Below, piece after piece: positions 36,565 through 45,359 of a DNA stretch of 64,000 nucleotides. Numbering within the stretch: the stretch's first letter is position 1; every line of letters begins with the position of its first letter. The position numbers were made by a program, and so were the translations under genes. The stretch is taken from NCBI GenBank assembly GCA_963696025.1, contig CAVOII010000006.1, positions 372,001-436,000 on the forward strand, in the 5' to 3' direction. Source of the DNA: JABCYV01 sp963696025. Lineage in GTDB: Bacteria > Acidobacteriota > Terriglobia > Terriglobales > Acidobacteriaceae. The notes beneath the pieces are model-generated. The model saw nothing but the letters and a program-made list of their open reading frames with translations, was not told where the DNA came from and ran no database searches.

Positions 36565-36894
36565 TTATTTCTTTGCGGCTCTTACCTTTGCCCACCTTGC
36601 TCGTTGAGCTGCCGCGATCCTTCTCCGGGCTGCTGCCGACATTGTGCGCTTAGGTCTCGACGCACCCGCTTGGCTGTTTGTGGCTCTCTTCGCCCACCGT
36701 GCTTTCTGCGCCAGGCTCATCTTCCGACGCGCGGCAGCCGATAATCTCCGGCTTGGCTTTGTGTAAGAACTTCCACCGTTCAACTTGCCAAGAACGGAAA
36801 GAGCCGCGTCCACGTGCATGAGTTGGGTTACCAGATTCGTTCGTTCTCCTCTCAACTCCGACACAATTGACGCTAGTCCCTTCAGGTTTGCCAT
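36565..36894 (-). CDS. Small basic protein with two R/A-rich helical repeats
   Basis: ATG 36894 follows GAGGAGGAATCC. The 109-residue protein has an N-terminal amphipathic helix suited to a coiled coil (LKGLASIVSELRGERTNLVTQLMHVDAALSVLGKL) and two copies of a basic motif: SAAARRKMSLAQKARWAK at about 52-69 and SAAARRRIAAAQRARWAK at about 86-103. The charge and the repeated ARWAK suggest nucleic-acid binding, similar in flavour to NUMOD3/AT-hook-like modules, but this is inference. Proteins of this pattern recur in Acidobacteriota genomes and are annotated as hypothetical. Confidence 0.75.
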   Translation of the reverse strand: MANLKGLASIVSELRGERTNLVTQLMHVDAALSVLGKLNGGSSYTKPSRRLSAAARRKMSLAQKARWAKRATNSQAGASRPKRTMSAAARRRIAAAQRARWAKVRAAKK

Positions 36895-36919
36895 GGATTC
36901 CTCCTCGGCTGAAGATCAT

Positions 36920-37350
36920 AGCAGAGCTGTTGTTGCTTCACCGCTGCACCGCATCGCACAGTCCAAACACCGAGACCTATTCGTGCTGAAAGGCGCATTG
37001 CTGTTCGAGCTGTGGACCGAGCAGCGGTACCGTCCGACGCGCGACGCGGATTTTCTCACGCCAGGCCAGAACAATCCCGAGCGATTCGCCGCAATATTTA
37101 AAGAAATCTGTGACTCCGAAGTGAAGGATGATGGGCTTCGCTTTGACGCCTCGACAGTTACAGCGGAACGCATCACGGAAGATGCTGATTACGAAGGCAT
37201 CCACGTCAAATTCACGCTATCAGCGGTTTCTAGGGAGAAGCATCAACTACGCGAGATTGTCTTTTGAGGATGCACTTGGTCCTTAGTGATTCACTTACGT
37301 TGACTACTCTGAAGCATCCGGCGCCGTCATTTTTGAACTTCACCAAATCG
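36920..37350 (+). pseudogene. AbiEii/AbiGii-type nucleotidyltransferase toxin remnant
   Basis: The plus strand encodes LHRIAQSKHRDLFVLKGALLFELW, then YRPTRDADFL and FAAIFKEICDSEVKDDGLRFDAST, AERITEDADYEGIHVKF, the central part of the AbiEii family, including the LKGAL and TRDADF nucleotidyltransferase signatures. The first ~50 residues are missing and the frame breaks at a TGA at 37265-37267. Downstream a shifted frame still reads LTTLKHPAPSF, like the YPTLL-PAP motif of complete proteins. No AbiEi antitoxin gene is next to it. The remnant overlaps the start of the basic repeat-protein gene on the other strand. Confidence 0.72.
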
Positions 37351-37663
37351 AAACTTTCTCCCGTGCCCACTTTTTAGGTCGACCGGCACTGCTCGAGCTA
37401 GTGTTCAATCCAGACAAGAGTGCGCGCATTCAAGCTGTAACGATCTTTCAATTTGTTGGCGAGCATTTCAGGATTATTGGTTACGGCCCTCGCCGGTTGT
37501 AGCAGATTTCGGTCATCAGGAAGACACGCTTCCGTGTCGGCGTTCATGGATCTCAACATCGCACCAAGCCTGATAGCCAAACCGATCTTCGTGTCGCCAA
37601 ATCATTGGGAACCTCCTGACCTCCGATCTCTGCTTCTATTCAATTCAGGCTCTGACATTGTCT
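37351..37663. other. Decayed region between toxin remnant and primase gene
   Basis: No intact gene is seen; probably further decay of the AbiEii locus. Confidence 0.4.
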
Positions 37664-38533
37664 TTATCTCTGCAGGGGAGAACCCTGGAGAAATCGTTGT
37701 GCTTTTTCGATCACTCGTTTTAAGTAATCTGCTTGACGAGCAAGACTGCCCTTGAAGGAAAGACCCTGGGAAGCGATCGCTGCTCGTATCGAGCCCTCCG
37801 AGACTCCGTGATCGAGAGCATAGACGGCATATGCCATGTCACTTCGTGACTGCGCTCCGCCGTATCGTGGGTCATTGCGGAAATCTTCGATCTGCTTAAT
37901 CTCTGTCCCAACGCGTCTCGGTACCAAGTGGAAAAGCTTCCGTGCGGTTTCGGCTTGGCGCATTTGGGCTTTCAACTCGTTTTCGACCTCGGCGAGAAAA
38001 TCTGCGGCCTTGGGATATGGCGCTCCAGTGGTTTCTATGAGGCGAACGTAGGGCAGGTGTCCATCGGCCTGGCGATACTTTTCCTTGCGATTCGTGAACC
38101 CCGCTAACCGTCCAAAATGTCGCCAGTCTGCCGATCCTTGATCTGCGTGGAATCTCTTAGCGAGTGTCTTCGCAACGGCGGTAGAAAGGGCCTGGTCAAG
38201 GGTTCTGCTGTGTTGAAGCCAGGCTTGGAAATTGTCCGGTGAGGTTTCGACGACCAGGGCGGGAGCGAATCCTTCCGCTTTCATCGTTTTGATGTCTTTT
38301 GCCTTCAGATCGTCGACCAGGGAGAGGCTGTGAATCCCCGCAGGCCGAATGTAGATACTGCGGCCTTTCAGGTTCTCGAAGCGGAGCCACGCGATCGATT
38401 TGAAGGCGATTTCTTTTGCCCAAGTGCGGAGGATCATTTGCTCGTTGGCAGCATCGAAGACGCCGACTTCAAATAATTCTGCGCGCATCGCTTCCAGCTG
38501 TTCGCTGACGGCTTTCTGAGTGCGGTCCGGCAT
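37664..38533 (-). CDS. RepB-type DNA primase domain protein
   Basis: From ATG 38533 the protein has about 289 residues. Its core shows the RepB-primase pattern: SIAWLRFENLKGRSIYIRPAG (metal-site strand region), SLVDDLKA, GFAPALVVETSPDNFQAWLQHSR, and GSADWRHFGRLAGFTNRKEKY, followed by a C-terminal helical domain with FRNDPRYGGAQSRSDMAYAVYALDHGVSEGSIRAAIASQGLSFKG. Such proteins prime replication of mobilised plasmid or ICE DNA after transfer. It diverges from trbB, sharing the AT-rich promoter interval 38591-38682, which places it with the conjugation genes. Confidence 0.8.
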   Translation of the reverse strand: MPDRTQKAVSEQLEAMRAELFEVGVFDAANEQMILRTWAKEIAFKSIAWLRFENLKGRSIYIRPAGIHSLSLVDDLKAKDIKTMKAEGFAPALVVETSPDNFQAWLQHSRTLDQALSTAVAKTLAKRFHADQGSADWRHFGRLAGFTNRKEKYRQADGHLPYVRLIETTGAPYPKAADFLAEVENELKAQMRQAETARKLFHLVPRRVGTEIKQIEDFRNDPRYGGAQSRSDMAYAVYALDHGVSEGSIRAAIASQGLSFKGSLARQADYLKRVIEKAQRFLQGSPLQR

Positions 38534-38682
38534 CGTAATTTTCCCAGCGATGATTTTTTTGTTGACATCTGTTTCGGTTGGGCGTATCAACTCAATTCAT
38601 GACAGACTCATATATGACTATCATAAACACCATATACAACAATCGTGAAAGATTGCGCAAGCTTTTGTTCAGGCGGTGACGT

Positions 38683-39696
38683 GTGCACGATCCGGAACAG
38701 ACGGCTCGCTTCAAAGACAAACTCACCCGTGAGTTGGGGGGAGCGGTGATGGCGTGCCTAGAGGATGACACGACTGAGGACGTGGTTCTCAACCCCGACA
38801 GCACGCTGTGGATCAAGCGTACCCGGTCGGCTTTCACGGCGATCGGTACCATGGGCCCGACTCAGGCGCAGAGTGCCTTCGGCACCGTCGCGGCGATGCG
38901 GGGTACAGTGATTAACCACGATCAACCGATCCTAGAAACAGAACTCCCTCTCGATGGCAGCCGTTTTGAGGCGATTGTGCCACCGATCGTTCGTCGGCCC
39001 GTGTTCGCCATTCGTCAACGCCCTCGATCGATCTTTACGCTCGATGACTACGAGGCGGCGGGCATCCTCACTGACAGCAAAGACGAGCTGAATCGCCGAC
39101 GACACAGAGACGAATTTGTGGCGAGCGTTCGAGGCAAGAAACATGCGGACGTCATACGTTGGGCGGTGGCTGAGCGCAAAAATATTCTCGTGGTCGGTTC
39201 CACCGGATCGGGGAAGACGACCTTGGTGAATGCAATTCTGCACTGGCTGACTCAGGTCTCACCCAAGGATCGCGTACTTCTCATTGAAGACACGCCGGAG
39301 CTGCAGTGCGCAGTCGAGAACTCGGTGGCGTTATTGGCGACTGGCAGCGTCACCATGCTCGATTGCTTGCGGGCCTGTATGCGTTTGAAACCCACACGAA
39401 TTGTCGTGGGTGAGGTGCGCGGCGGGGAAGCATTCACCATGTTAAAGGCCTGGAATACGGGACATCCGGGAGGAGCCGCCACCGTGCATGCAAACGATGC
39501 TTTGAGCGGACTTCTACGCCTGGAAAGCCTGGTCGCGGAGGCAACCAGCGCTTTGCAACAGAAATTGATTGCCGAGGCTGTGAACTTGGTGGTCTTCGTG
39601 GACGAGGAGAGGGAGATTTCGGCGGGTCGGAAAGTCCGCGAAGTAGCGGTAGTGCTTGGCTACGAGGAAGGGCGGTACCTGCTGGAGTACGTGTAA
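38683..39696 (+). CDS. trbB: TrbB conjugal transfer ATPase (VirB11-like)
   Basis: The 337-residue protein has an N-terminal domain typical of P-type secretion ATPases (EDVVLNPDSTLWIKR, DGSRFEAIVPPIVRRPVFAIRQRP), Walker A GSTGSGKTT at residues 172-180, the Asp box (VLLIEDTPELQC), Walker B-like RPTRIVVGEVRGGEA and the His box GHPGGAATVHAND. It is a hexameric ATPase at the base of the type IV secretion channel. It starts with GTG 38683 and opens the trb operon. Confidence 0.93.
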   Translation: MHDPEQTARFKDKLTRELGGAVMACLEDDTTEDVVLNPDSTLWIKRTRSAFTAIGTMGPTQAQSAFGTVAAMRGTVINHDQPILETELPLDGSRFEAIVPPIVRRPVFAIRQRPRSIFTLDDYEAAGILTDSKDELNRRRHRDEFVASVRGKKHADVIRWAVAERKNILVVGSTGSGKTTLVNAILHWLTQVSPKDRVLLIEDTPELQCAVENSVALLATGSVTMLDCLRACMRLKPTRIVVGEVRGGEAFTMLKAWNTGHPGGAATVHANDALSGLLRLESLVAEATSALQQKLIAEAVNLVVFVDEEREISAGRKVREVAVVLGYEEGRYLLEYV

Positions 39697-39762
39697 GCGG
39701 GTCTCGAGGGCAGCAGTACAGGGAAGTTTCGAGATTCAAGAGGAGCAAGAGGAGGAAGACCG

Positions 39763-40080
39763 ATGAAAAAGTTGTGCAAGCGTTTCCCGTTCTTGTGGAC
39801 GGTGATTCTCGTTCTCTCGAGTCCAGTGTTCGCTACGACCGGGCAGACAGGTCTGCCCTGGGAGACGCCCCTGGCGACTTTGCAACGGTCGATCAGTGGG
39901 CCCGTGGCGGTGCTGATCGCGATCATCGCTCTGGCTGCAATCGGGGGGACCTTGATTTTCGGAGGGGAGTGGAACGAGTTTGCGCGCAGGGGCGTATTTG
40001 CGGTCTGTGCGATTGCTCTGCTGGTTGGCGGAGCGGTCATCATGACCACACTCTTTAACGTGAGTTCGGCCTGCGTCTAG
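39763..40080 (+). CDS. trbC: TrbC pilin (VirB2-like)
   Basis: ATG 39763 follows GAGGAGGAAG. The 105-residue protein has a long signal region (FPFLWTVILVLSSPVFA), a short loop with PWETPLATLQRSISGP and two hydrophobic helices (VAVLIAIIALAAIGGTLIFGG and VFAVCAIALLVGGAVIMTTLF), the layout of the processed conjugative pilin. Position between trbB and trbD agrees. Confidence 0.88.
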   Translation: MKKLCKRFPFLWTVILVLSSPVFATTGQTGLPWETPLATLQRSISGPVAVLIAIIALAAIGGTLIFGGEWNEFARRGVFAVCAIALLVGGAVIMTTLFNVSSACV

Positions 40081-40087
40081 GGTCCAG

Positions 40088-40399
40088 GTGGATTCTCCGA
40101 GAGAAATGCCGTTTCACCAATCTGCGAACCGGCCTCACTTGCTCTTGGGCGGTGACCGTGAGCTGGTTTTGGTCTCCGGGGTCCTCGCGGCCATTCTGAT
40201 TTTTGCCGTCATGACCTGGTGGAGCATCGTCGCGGGGTTGGTGCTATGGCTGGCCGCGGTGGCGGTGTTGGCCCGCATGGGGAAGGTCGATCCGCTGCTG
40301 CGGCATGTTTATATTCGCCATGTTCGATATCGGGCATTTTACCCGGCTAAAAGCAAACTGTGGGCACGACCGACTACAACGCGGATGAAGTGGAGATAG
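40088..40399 (+). CDS. trbD: TrbD inner-membrane protein (VirB3-like)
   Basis: The 103-residue protein starts with GTG 40088, eight bases after trbC. It has FHQSANRPHLLLGGDRELVLVSGVLAAILIF, two adjacent membrane segments and the C-terminal GKVDPLLRHVYIRHVRYRAFYPA that marks TrbD/VirB3 proteins. It helps place the VirB4-type ATPase and pilin in the assembly complex. Confidence 0.9.
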   Translation: MDSPREMPFHQSANRPHLLLGGDRELVLVSGVLAAILIFAVMTWWSIVAGLVLWLAAVAVLARMGKVDPLLRHVYIRHVRYRAFYPAKSKLWARPTTTRMKWR

Positions 40400-40406
40400 A
40401 GAAAAG

Positions 40407-42878
40407 GTGCAAGTCACAGAACATCGCCGGCATGCCGTAGGTTTGACAGACCTACTCTTGTATGACGCGGTTATCGACGATGGGGTGTTACTGCTGCAGG
40501 ATGGCGCGCTTTTGGCTAGCTGGACCTTTCGCGGTCCTGACATGGCTTCGGCCACACATGAAGAAATGGCCGCCTTGAGTTCTCGTCTCGGTGCCATCTT
40601 GCGCCTGGGAAGTGGGTGGATGATTCACTGCGACACGATCCGCTCACTTGCGCCTGGATATCCCGAGCCGGGCCATTATCCGGATGCGGTGACGAGAATC
40701 ATTGATGATGAGCGACGCGAGCAGTTCTTGGCGGAGGGGATGCATTTTGAGAGCGACTATTTTGTCACGCTGACTTATCTGCCTCCTGCAGCCAATGAGG
40801 AGAAGGCAAAGGGCTGGCTATTCGATGGAGTCAAGGTCCGAAAAGCTAGCGCGCAGAAGGCACTCGACTACTTCAAGAATCGCGTTGCGACTTTTGAGGA
40901 CGTTTTTGGTTCATTGTTCACGGTATGTCACCGCCTAGGTGTCAGCGTTCACGAAGATGAGTTCGGGTATCACTTGGCGCATGACTCACTGCTGCGTTAC
41001 GTGCGGAGGTGCGTGACTGGCCTTGACCATTCATTCGTCCTTCCAGACATTCCGATTTATCTCAACCAGATGCTTGCGGCGGAAGACTTCCTGGGCGGCA
41101 TCGAGCCTAAGATCGGGTCGAAACACCTGCGCGTGATTGCCGTGGATGGATTCCCCAAGGCGAGTTATCCCGGCGTATTGGGCGCTCTCGATGCTCTCCC
41201 CATCGAGTTTCGTTGGAACACGCGCGCCATTTTGATGGACCCGGAAGAGGCTGGGTCGTTCTTGGATAAAACGCGAAAGAAGTGGAAGGCACGGGTCCGG
41301 GGTTTCAAGGACACACTGTTTAGAACTGAATCGGGACCGGTCAATTTGCATGCCCAGCAGATGGCGATGGACGCGGAAGAAGCGATGAGTGTCGCGTCCG
41401 CTGGTGATGTGCAGTTTGCTTTTTATTCAACCAACATCCTCTGCGCCGACACGAATGAAGAAAGGCTCGAAGAGAGCGTCGCGCTGGTCGCCAAGACAGT
41501 TCGCAATCTGGGTTATTCCGCACGGGTGGAAACAGTCAATGCTGTCGAAGCGTGGCGTGGCAGCCTACCTGGCGACGGCTACAGCAATGTCCGTCAGATC
41601 GTTTTGCATACCCTGAACCTCGCGGACGTCTTGCCCATCACTTCCGTTTGGGCGGGCCGGCGTGAGAACCCGTCGCCTTTGATGCCTCCGAATAGCCCTC
41701 CTCTACTTTACGCGGCAACGACCGGGGCCACGCCGTTTCGTTTCAATCTGCATGTCGGGGACTTGGGCCATACTTTGATGGTTGGGCCGCCGGGAAGCGG
41801 GAAATCAACTTTCCTTGGACTAATCGCAGCGCAGTGGTTTCGCTACCCGCGCGCCCAAGTGTTTGCCTTTGATAAGGGGTATTCGCTGTACGTGTTGGCG
41901 CGTGCTGCGAGCGGTGACTTCTACGAATTGGGCGGGGAAAAAGCGCACCTCGTGTTCTGTCCCCTACGGGATCTCGAAGATGCCTCCGATGTGGTTTGGG
42001 CGGTGGAGTGGATCGAAAAGCTTTGTGCTCTGAACGGCTTGACTCCCATCACTCCGCAACATCGCAACGCGATGACTGAAGCAGTCAAGATGTTGCGCGA
42101 AGCGCACAGCCGGACACTGACGGACTTCTGCGCACAGGTGCAGAACATGGAGGTTCGGGAAGCGCTCGAGTTCTACACACTGGGCGGAGCCTGGGGGCAA
42201 TTGCTCGATGCCAAGGAAGATTCACTCGGACACAGCAACTTCATGGTGCTTGAGATGGAGAGGCTTATGACCTCGGGAGACAGCAATGAGAAAGCCGTAG
42301 TTGCGGTGCTCTTGTATCTGTTCCGATGTATTGAGAAGCGGCTGGACGGCAGTCCTACGTTGATTGCGCTCGATGAAGCGTGGGTGTATCTGCGAAACGA
42401 GTTATTTCGAGATTACTTGCGGGATTGGTTGAAGACTCTGCGCAAAAAGAACGCGGCCGTGCTGCTAGCAACCCAAAACCTTTCTGACATTTTCAACTCG
42501 AAGATTCGCGATGTGGTGCTCGAGAGTTGTCCGACAAAAATCCTGCTGCCGAACGCAGAAGCAGGCAACCCAGCTTCGTGCGAGTTCTACCACGCGATCG
42601 GATTGAATGAACGCGAGATTCACATAGTGCAGACTGCCCTCCCGAAACGTCAGTATTACGTCGTCTCGACTGAGGGGCGGCGTTTGATCTCTTTGGGCTT
42701 GGGTGGCGTGGCACTGTCGTTCGTCGGCGTGAGCAACCAAGAAGAACGGGGCAAGGTCGACGGGCTAATCGCGAAACATCCCGATAGTTGGCAGAGCGAC
42801 TGGTTGCGGTCGCGGAAGCTAGGGGAGTGGGCGGACTGGTTGGAGGAAATCACTGGGAAAGGGAGGGCTTACGTATGA
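40407..42878 (+). CDS. trbE: TrbE secretion ATPase (VirB4-like)
   Basis: The 823-residue protein begins at GTG 40407, seven bases after trbD, with GGAG upstream. The N-terminal half matches the CagE/TrbE/VirB domain (LTDLLLYDAVIDDGVLLLQDGALLASWTFRGPD, DDERREQFLAEGMHFESDYFVTLTYLPP). The C-terminal half carries Walker A GPPGSGKST near residue 460 and Walker B TLIALDEAWVYL near 655, with KKNAAVLLATQNLSDIF as a sensor-like motif. It drives pilus assembly and substrate transfer. The length is normal and the frame unbroken. Confidence 0.94.
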   Translation: MQVTEHRRHAVGLTDLLLYDAVIDDGVLLLQDGALLASWTFRGPDMASATHEEMAALSSRLGAILRLGSGWMIHCDTIRSLAPGYPEPGHYPDAVTRIIDDERREQFLAEGMHFESDYFVTLTYLPPAANEEKAKGWLFDGVKVRKASAQKALDYFKNRVATFEDVFGSLFTVCHRLGVSVHEDEFGYHLAHDSLLRYVRRCVTGLDHSFVLPDIPIYLNQMLAAEDFLGGIEPKIGSKHLRVIAVDGFPKASYPGVLGALDALPIEFRWNTRAILMDPEEAGSFLDKTRKKWKARVRGFKDTLFRTESGPVNLHAQQMAMDAEEAMSVASAGDVQFAFYSTNILCADTNEERLEESVALVAKTVRNLGYSARVETVNAVEAWRGSLPGDGYSNVRQIVLHTLNLADVLPITSVWAGRRENPSPLMPPNSPPLLYAATTGATPFRFNLHVGDLGHTLMVGPPGSGKSTFLGLIAAQWFRYPRAQVFAFDKGYSLYVLARAASGDFYELGGEKAHLVFCPLRDLEDASDVVWAVEWIEKLCALNGLTPITPQHRNAMTEAVKMLREAHSRTLTDFCAQVQNMEVREALEFYTLGGAWGQLLDAKEDSLGHSNFMVLEMERLMTSGDSNEKAVVAVLLYLFRCIEKRLDGSPTLIALDEAWVYLRNELFRDYLRDWLKTLRKKNAAVLLATQNLSDIFNSKIRDVVLESCPTKILLPNAEAGNPASCEFYHAIGLNEREIHIVQTALPKRQYYVVSTEGRRLISLGLGGVALSFVGVSNQEERGKVDGLIAKHPDSWQSDWLRSRKLGEWADWLEEITGKGRAYV

Positions 42879-43591
42879 AACGGCGTGCTGTTGTTTTCGT
42901 CGTGCTGGGTTGCTTGATCTTAGGGGGAACGCCTAACCGCGTGGAGGCGGGCGGCGTCTTCGCAACAGAATTCACGCAGCTATTGAACCACGTGGAACTG
43001 ATCCAGCAGTACCTCCAGCAGGTTCAAATGGTCCAGAACAATCTCCTGCGATACCAGCTTATGCTCCGAAACTCACAGGCTCTCCCGAATCAGATTTTTG
43101 GGCCTGTGACGCAAGACTTGCAGAAATTGGCTCAAATCGTACAAGGGGGCAATGCCCTGGCGTATTCCATGGCGAACTTGGATGTGCAATTCCGCAATAC
43201 GTTCCCTGGCTATGCGAAGGCCTGGAGCCCAACTGCTTTTTATCCGAACTATCAGCGATGGTCCGAGACCTCACTTGACACGACCTACAGCACCCTGAAG
43301 GCGATGGGCTTGCAAGGTCAGCAACTGCAGAACGAGCAAGCGGTATTGGCTGCGCTGCGGCAAATGGCGCAGACACCGGCCGGTCAAATGGATTCCATCC
43401 AGATGGGAACAGAAATCTCAGAACAGCAGGTGGAGCAGTTGATGAAGCTGCGTGAACTGATGATTCTTGATCTGCAGAGCAAACAGGCGTATCAGGCAGA
43501 GCAGATCCAAAATGAGCAGGCTAGCACTGCGGCGCAGCAAAAGTTTTTCACCGGAGCGCCCGTACAGCCGGATGGAGCGACTTTTCCATGA
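42875..43591 (+). CDS. trbJ: TrbJ (VirB5-like)
   Basis: The ATG overlaps the trbE TGA by four bases. The 238-residue product has a signal peptide (VVFVVLGCLILGGTPNRVEAG) and then FATEFTQLLNHVELIQQYLQQVQMVQNNLLRYQLMLRN, the alpha-helical, Gln-rich start of TrbJ proteins, followed by long helical segments rich in Gln/Glu. VirB5-type proteins are minor pilus components involved in contact with the recipient. Confidence 0.88.
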   Translation: MKRRAVVFVVLGCLILGGTPNRVEAGGVFATEFTQLLNHVELIQQYLQQVQMVQNNLLRYQLMLRNSQALPNQIFGPVTQDLQKLAQIVQGGNALAYSMANLDVQFRNTFPGYAKAWSPTAFYPNYQRWSETSLDTTYSTLKAMGLQGQQLQNEQAVLAALRQMAQTPAGQMDSIQMGTEISEQQVEQLMKLRELMILDLQSKQAYQAEQIQNEQASTAAQQKFFTGAPVQPDGATFP

Positions 43592-43911
43592 AGCGAATTC
43601 TTGTGTCAGTCCTGTCTCTTGTGATGTTGTTGACCTCATGTCAGAAGAAAGAGCCGCCAAGTGAGATTGTCAAGCGAGTCGAAGCTGCTGGGGCCGGTGA
43701 TATTTTGTCGGCATCCCGTGAATCGCTGGAGCGGTGGTTCAAACAGCATGCTGACATAGCGCAGGAGACACGGAAGGCGTGTGAGAAGGTTAAGCCAAGT
43801 GCTGATGTCAATTGGGGCGATAGCACCGAGGGGCGAGTTTGTTCGGCCGCAGCGAGTGCGATGTTCTTCCATCACGAGCCCGTAGCGCCTGACAAAAAGA
43901 CGTTTCCATGA
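43588..43911 (+). CDS. trbK: TrbK-like entry-exclusion lipoprotein
   Basis: The start overlaps the trbJ stop by four bases. The 107-residue protein starts MKRILVSVLSLVMLLTSC, a lipoprotein signal with lipobox LLTSC, followed by KKEPPSEIVKRVEAAGAGDI and two more Cys (KACEKV, RVCSAA). Small lipoproteins in this slot (between trbJ and trbL) provide entry exclusion in P-type systems. The assignment rests on position and lipobox more than on sequence. Confidence 0.72.
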   Translation: MKRILVSVLSLVMLLTSCQKKEPPSEIVKRVEAAGAGDILSASRESLERWFKQHADIAQETRKACEKVKPSADVNWGDSTEGRVCSAAASAMFFHHEPVAPDKKTFP

Positions 43912-43936
43912 TCTGTGTTTGACTTGAGGTGTTGTA

Positions 43937-45316
43937 ATGGCTGGCTCTCCAGAGAGGAAGCTCGTTTGTTGTACTCTGCTCGTGCTATTGATGCTTTTCA
44001 GCACCGTGTTCGCAACAGCTCAGAGGCCTTCTTTTCCTGTTACTTCACCAAGTGCGATTACGAATCAGTACAAGCAGGCGCAGAACACGTGGTTCAACAA
44101 CATCGGGGTATACGCCAAACGGCTCTTCTTCCTCCTGGCTGCCATCGAGGTGTGCTGGAGTCTCACGCTGCTCGTTCTCGAAAGGTCGGACTTCCAGTCT
44201 CTGGCGGCGACACTGGTTCGGAAGATCATGTGGATCGGGATTTTTTATGCCTTCCTCATAAACGCAGGGACGTGGATACCTGACATCATCAACAGCTTCA
44301 TGGCAGTAGGCGAGATCGGGGGAAATGTTGGACCTGTTTCCCCGAGTGTGGTTCTTGGGACAGGGCTGCAGGTAGCTTCCAGCTTGTTTGACGGAGCCAG
44401 CAATGCGGGTTTTCTGACAAACCCAGGACCAACGTTTGCGTTGGTGTTCGCGGCGTCGATCACGTTTCTTGCCTATGTCGGGATCACAATTCAGTACGTT
44501 GTTGCGTGTGTTGAGAGCTACATCGTCATTGGTGCCGGAGTCATTTTCCTTGGTTTCGGAGGTTCTCGCTGGACCATGCCCTATGTCGAAAGGTATGTGG
44601 GCCTCGCAGTATCTGTGGGCATCAAGCTCATGACATTGATTCTGCTCATTGGTCTGGGCCTGCAGCTGGCGACCGCTCCGGGAACAGGATGGATAGCTGA
44701 AGCGCAGAACATCGGCGATTCGAATGATCCGGCCATGACCTCCTTTGATGTGATGGCCGCCTCCTTGATTTTCCTGGCTGTCTGTTGGATGGCCCCGAAA
44801 CTGGTTTCTGCACTAATCGGCGGGTCCCCGGCTTTCACGGGAGGTGATGTACTCAGTCCATCTATGATGGTGGCGAGTGCGGGAATGACCGGCGCCGCAT
44901 GGGCGCTGGCGGGATACGGGGCCGTCTATACTACCGACAAAGCGGTGGCTCAATGGGCAGGCTCCGGATACACGAAGATGTTGGGGAATGGTGGTGGCAG
45001 TGGAGCGGCTGCGTCCTCTGCCGCTCCCATGGGAATGACCATAGCTAGGGGAAGCACTTCCGGTGCTCCGAGCGCATTTACATCTACATTTCAACCGTCG
45101 CCGCCAAAGATTCTTCCTCCTCCTTCTGGCGGTACCGGAAGTGGAGGTGGTCAAGTGCCCCCACCTAGTTCCACTCCAAGCCTAGGCCAAAGAGGAGCCC
45201 GCGCGCTCCGTAGTTTGCGCAACGACTTGAACAACGTTCGTCTCCCGCACGATGCACATCACCATGGGCCCCCTCCTGGTTTCGGCGGGGGACATGGAGG
45301 TGGAGAGGATGTGTAG
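43937..45316 (+). CDS. trbL: TrbL (VirB6-like) channel protein
   Basis: The 459-residue protein has a signal-like first segment, then at least five membrane helices (LFFLLAAIEVCWSLTLLVLE, KIMWIGIFYAFLINAGTWIPDI, FALVFAASITFLAYVGITIQYVVACVESYIVIGAGVIFLGFGGSRWTMPYVERYVGLAVSVGIKLMTLILLIGLG), the pattern of TrbL/VirB6. The C-terminal 110 residues are Gly/Pro/Ser-rich and end with a His-Gly-rich stretch (HDAHHHGPPPGFGGGHGGGEDV). It should form the inner-membrane part of the transfer channel. Confidence 0.92.
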   Translation: MAGSPERKLVCCTLLVLLMLFSTVFATAQRPSFPVTSPSAITNQYKQAQNTWFNNIGVYAKRLFFLLAAIEVCWSLTLLVLERSDFQSLAATLVRKIMWIGIFYAFLINAGTWIPDIINSFMAVGEIGGNVGPVSPSVVLGTGLQVASSLFDGASNAGFLTNPGPTFALVFAASITFLAYVGITIQYVVACVESYIVIGAGVIFLGFGGSRWTMPYVERYVGLAVSVGIKLMTLILLIGLGLQLATAPGTGWIAEAQNIGDSNDPAMTSFDVMAASLIFLAVCWMAPKLVSALIGGSPAFTGGDVLSPSMMVASAGMTGAAWALAGYGAVYTTDKAVAQWAGSGYTKMLGNGGGSGAAASSAAPMGMTIARGSTSGAPSAFTSTFQPSPPKILPPPSGGTGSGGGQVPPPSSTPSLGQRGARALRSLRNDLNNVRLPHDAHHHGPPPGFGGGHGGGEDV

Positions 45317-45359
45317 TGCGGTGGTCCTGTAGCTGTCTTCAGGAACAGCGGAGGTTGAA

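Noticed and set aside
38591..38682. Origin of transfer in the primase/trbB intergenic region
   Set aside because: The interval is AT-rich but has no clear inverted repeat with a nic-like site, and no relaxase gene adjoins it.
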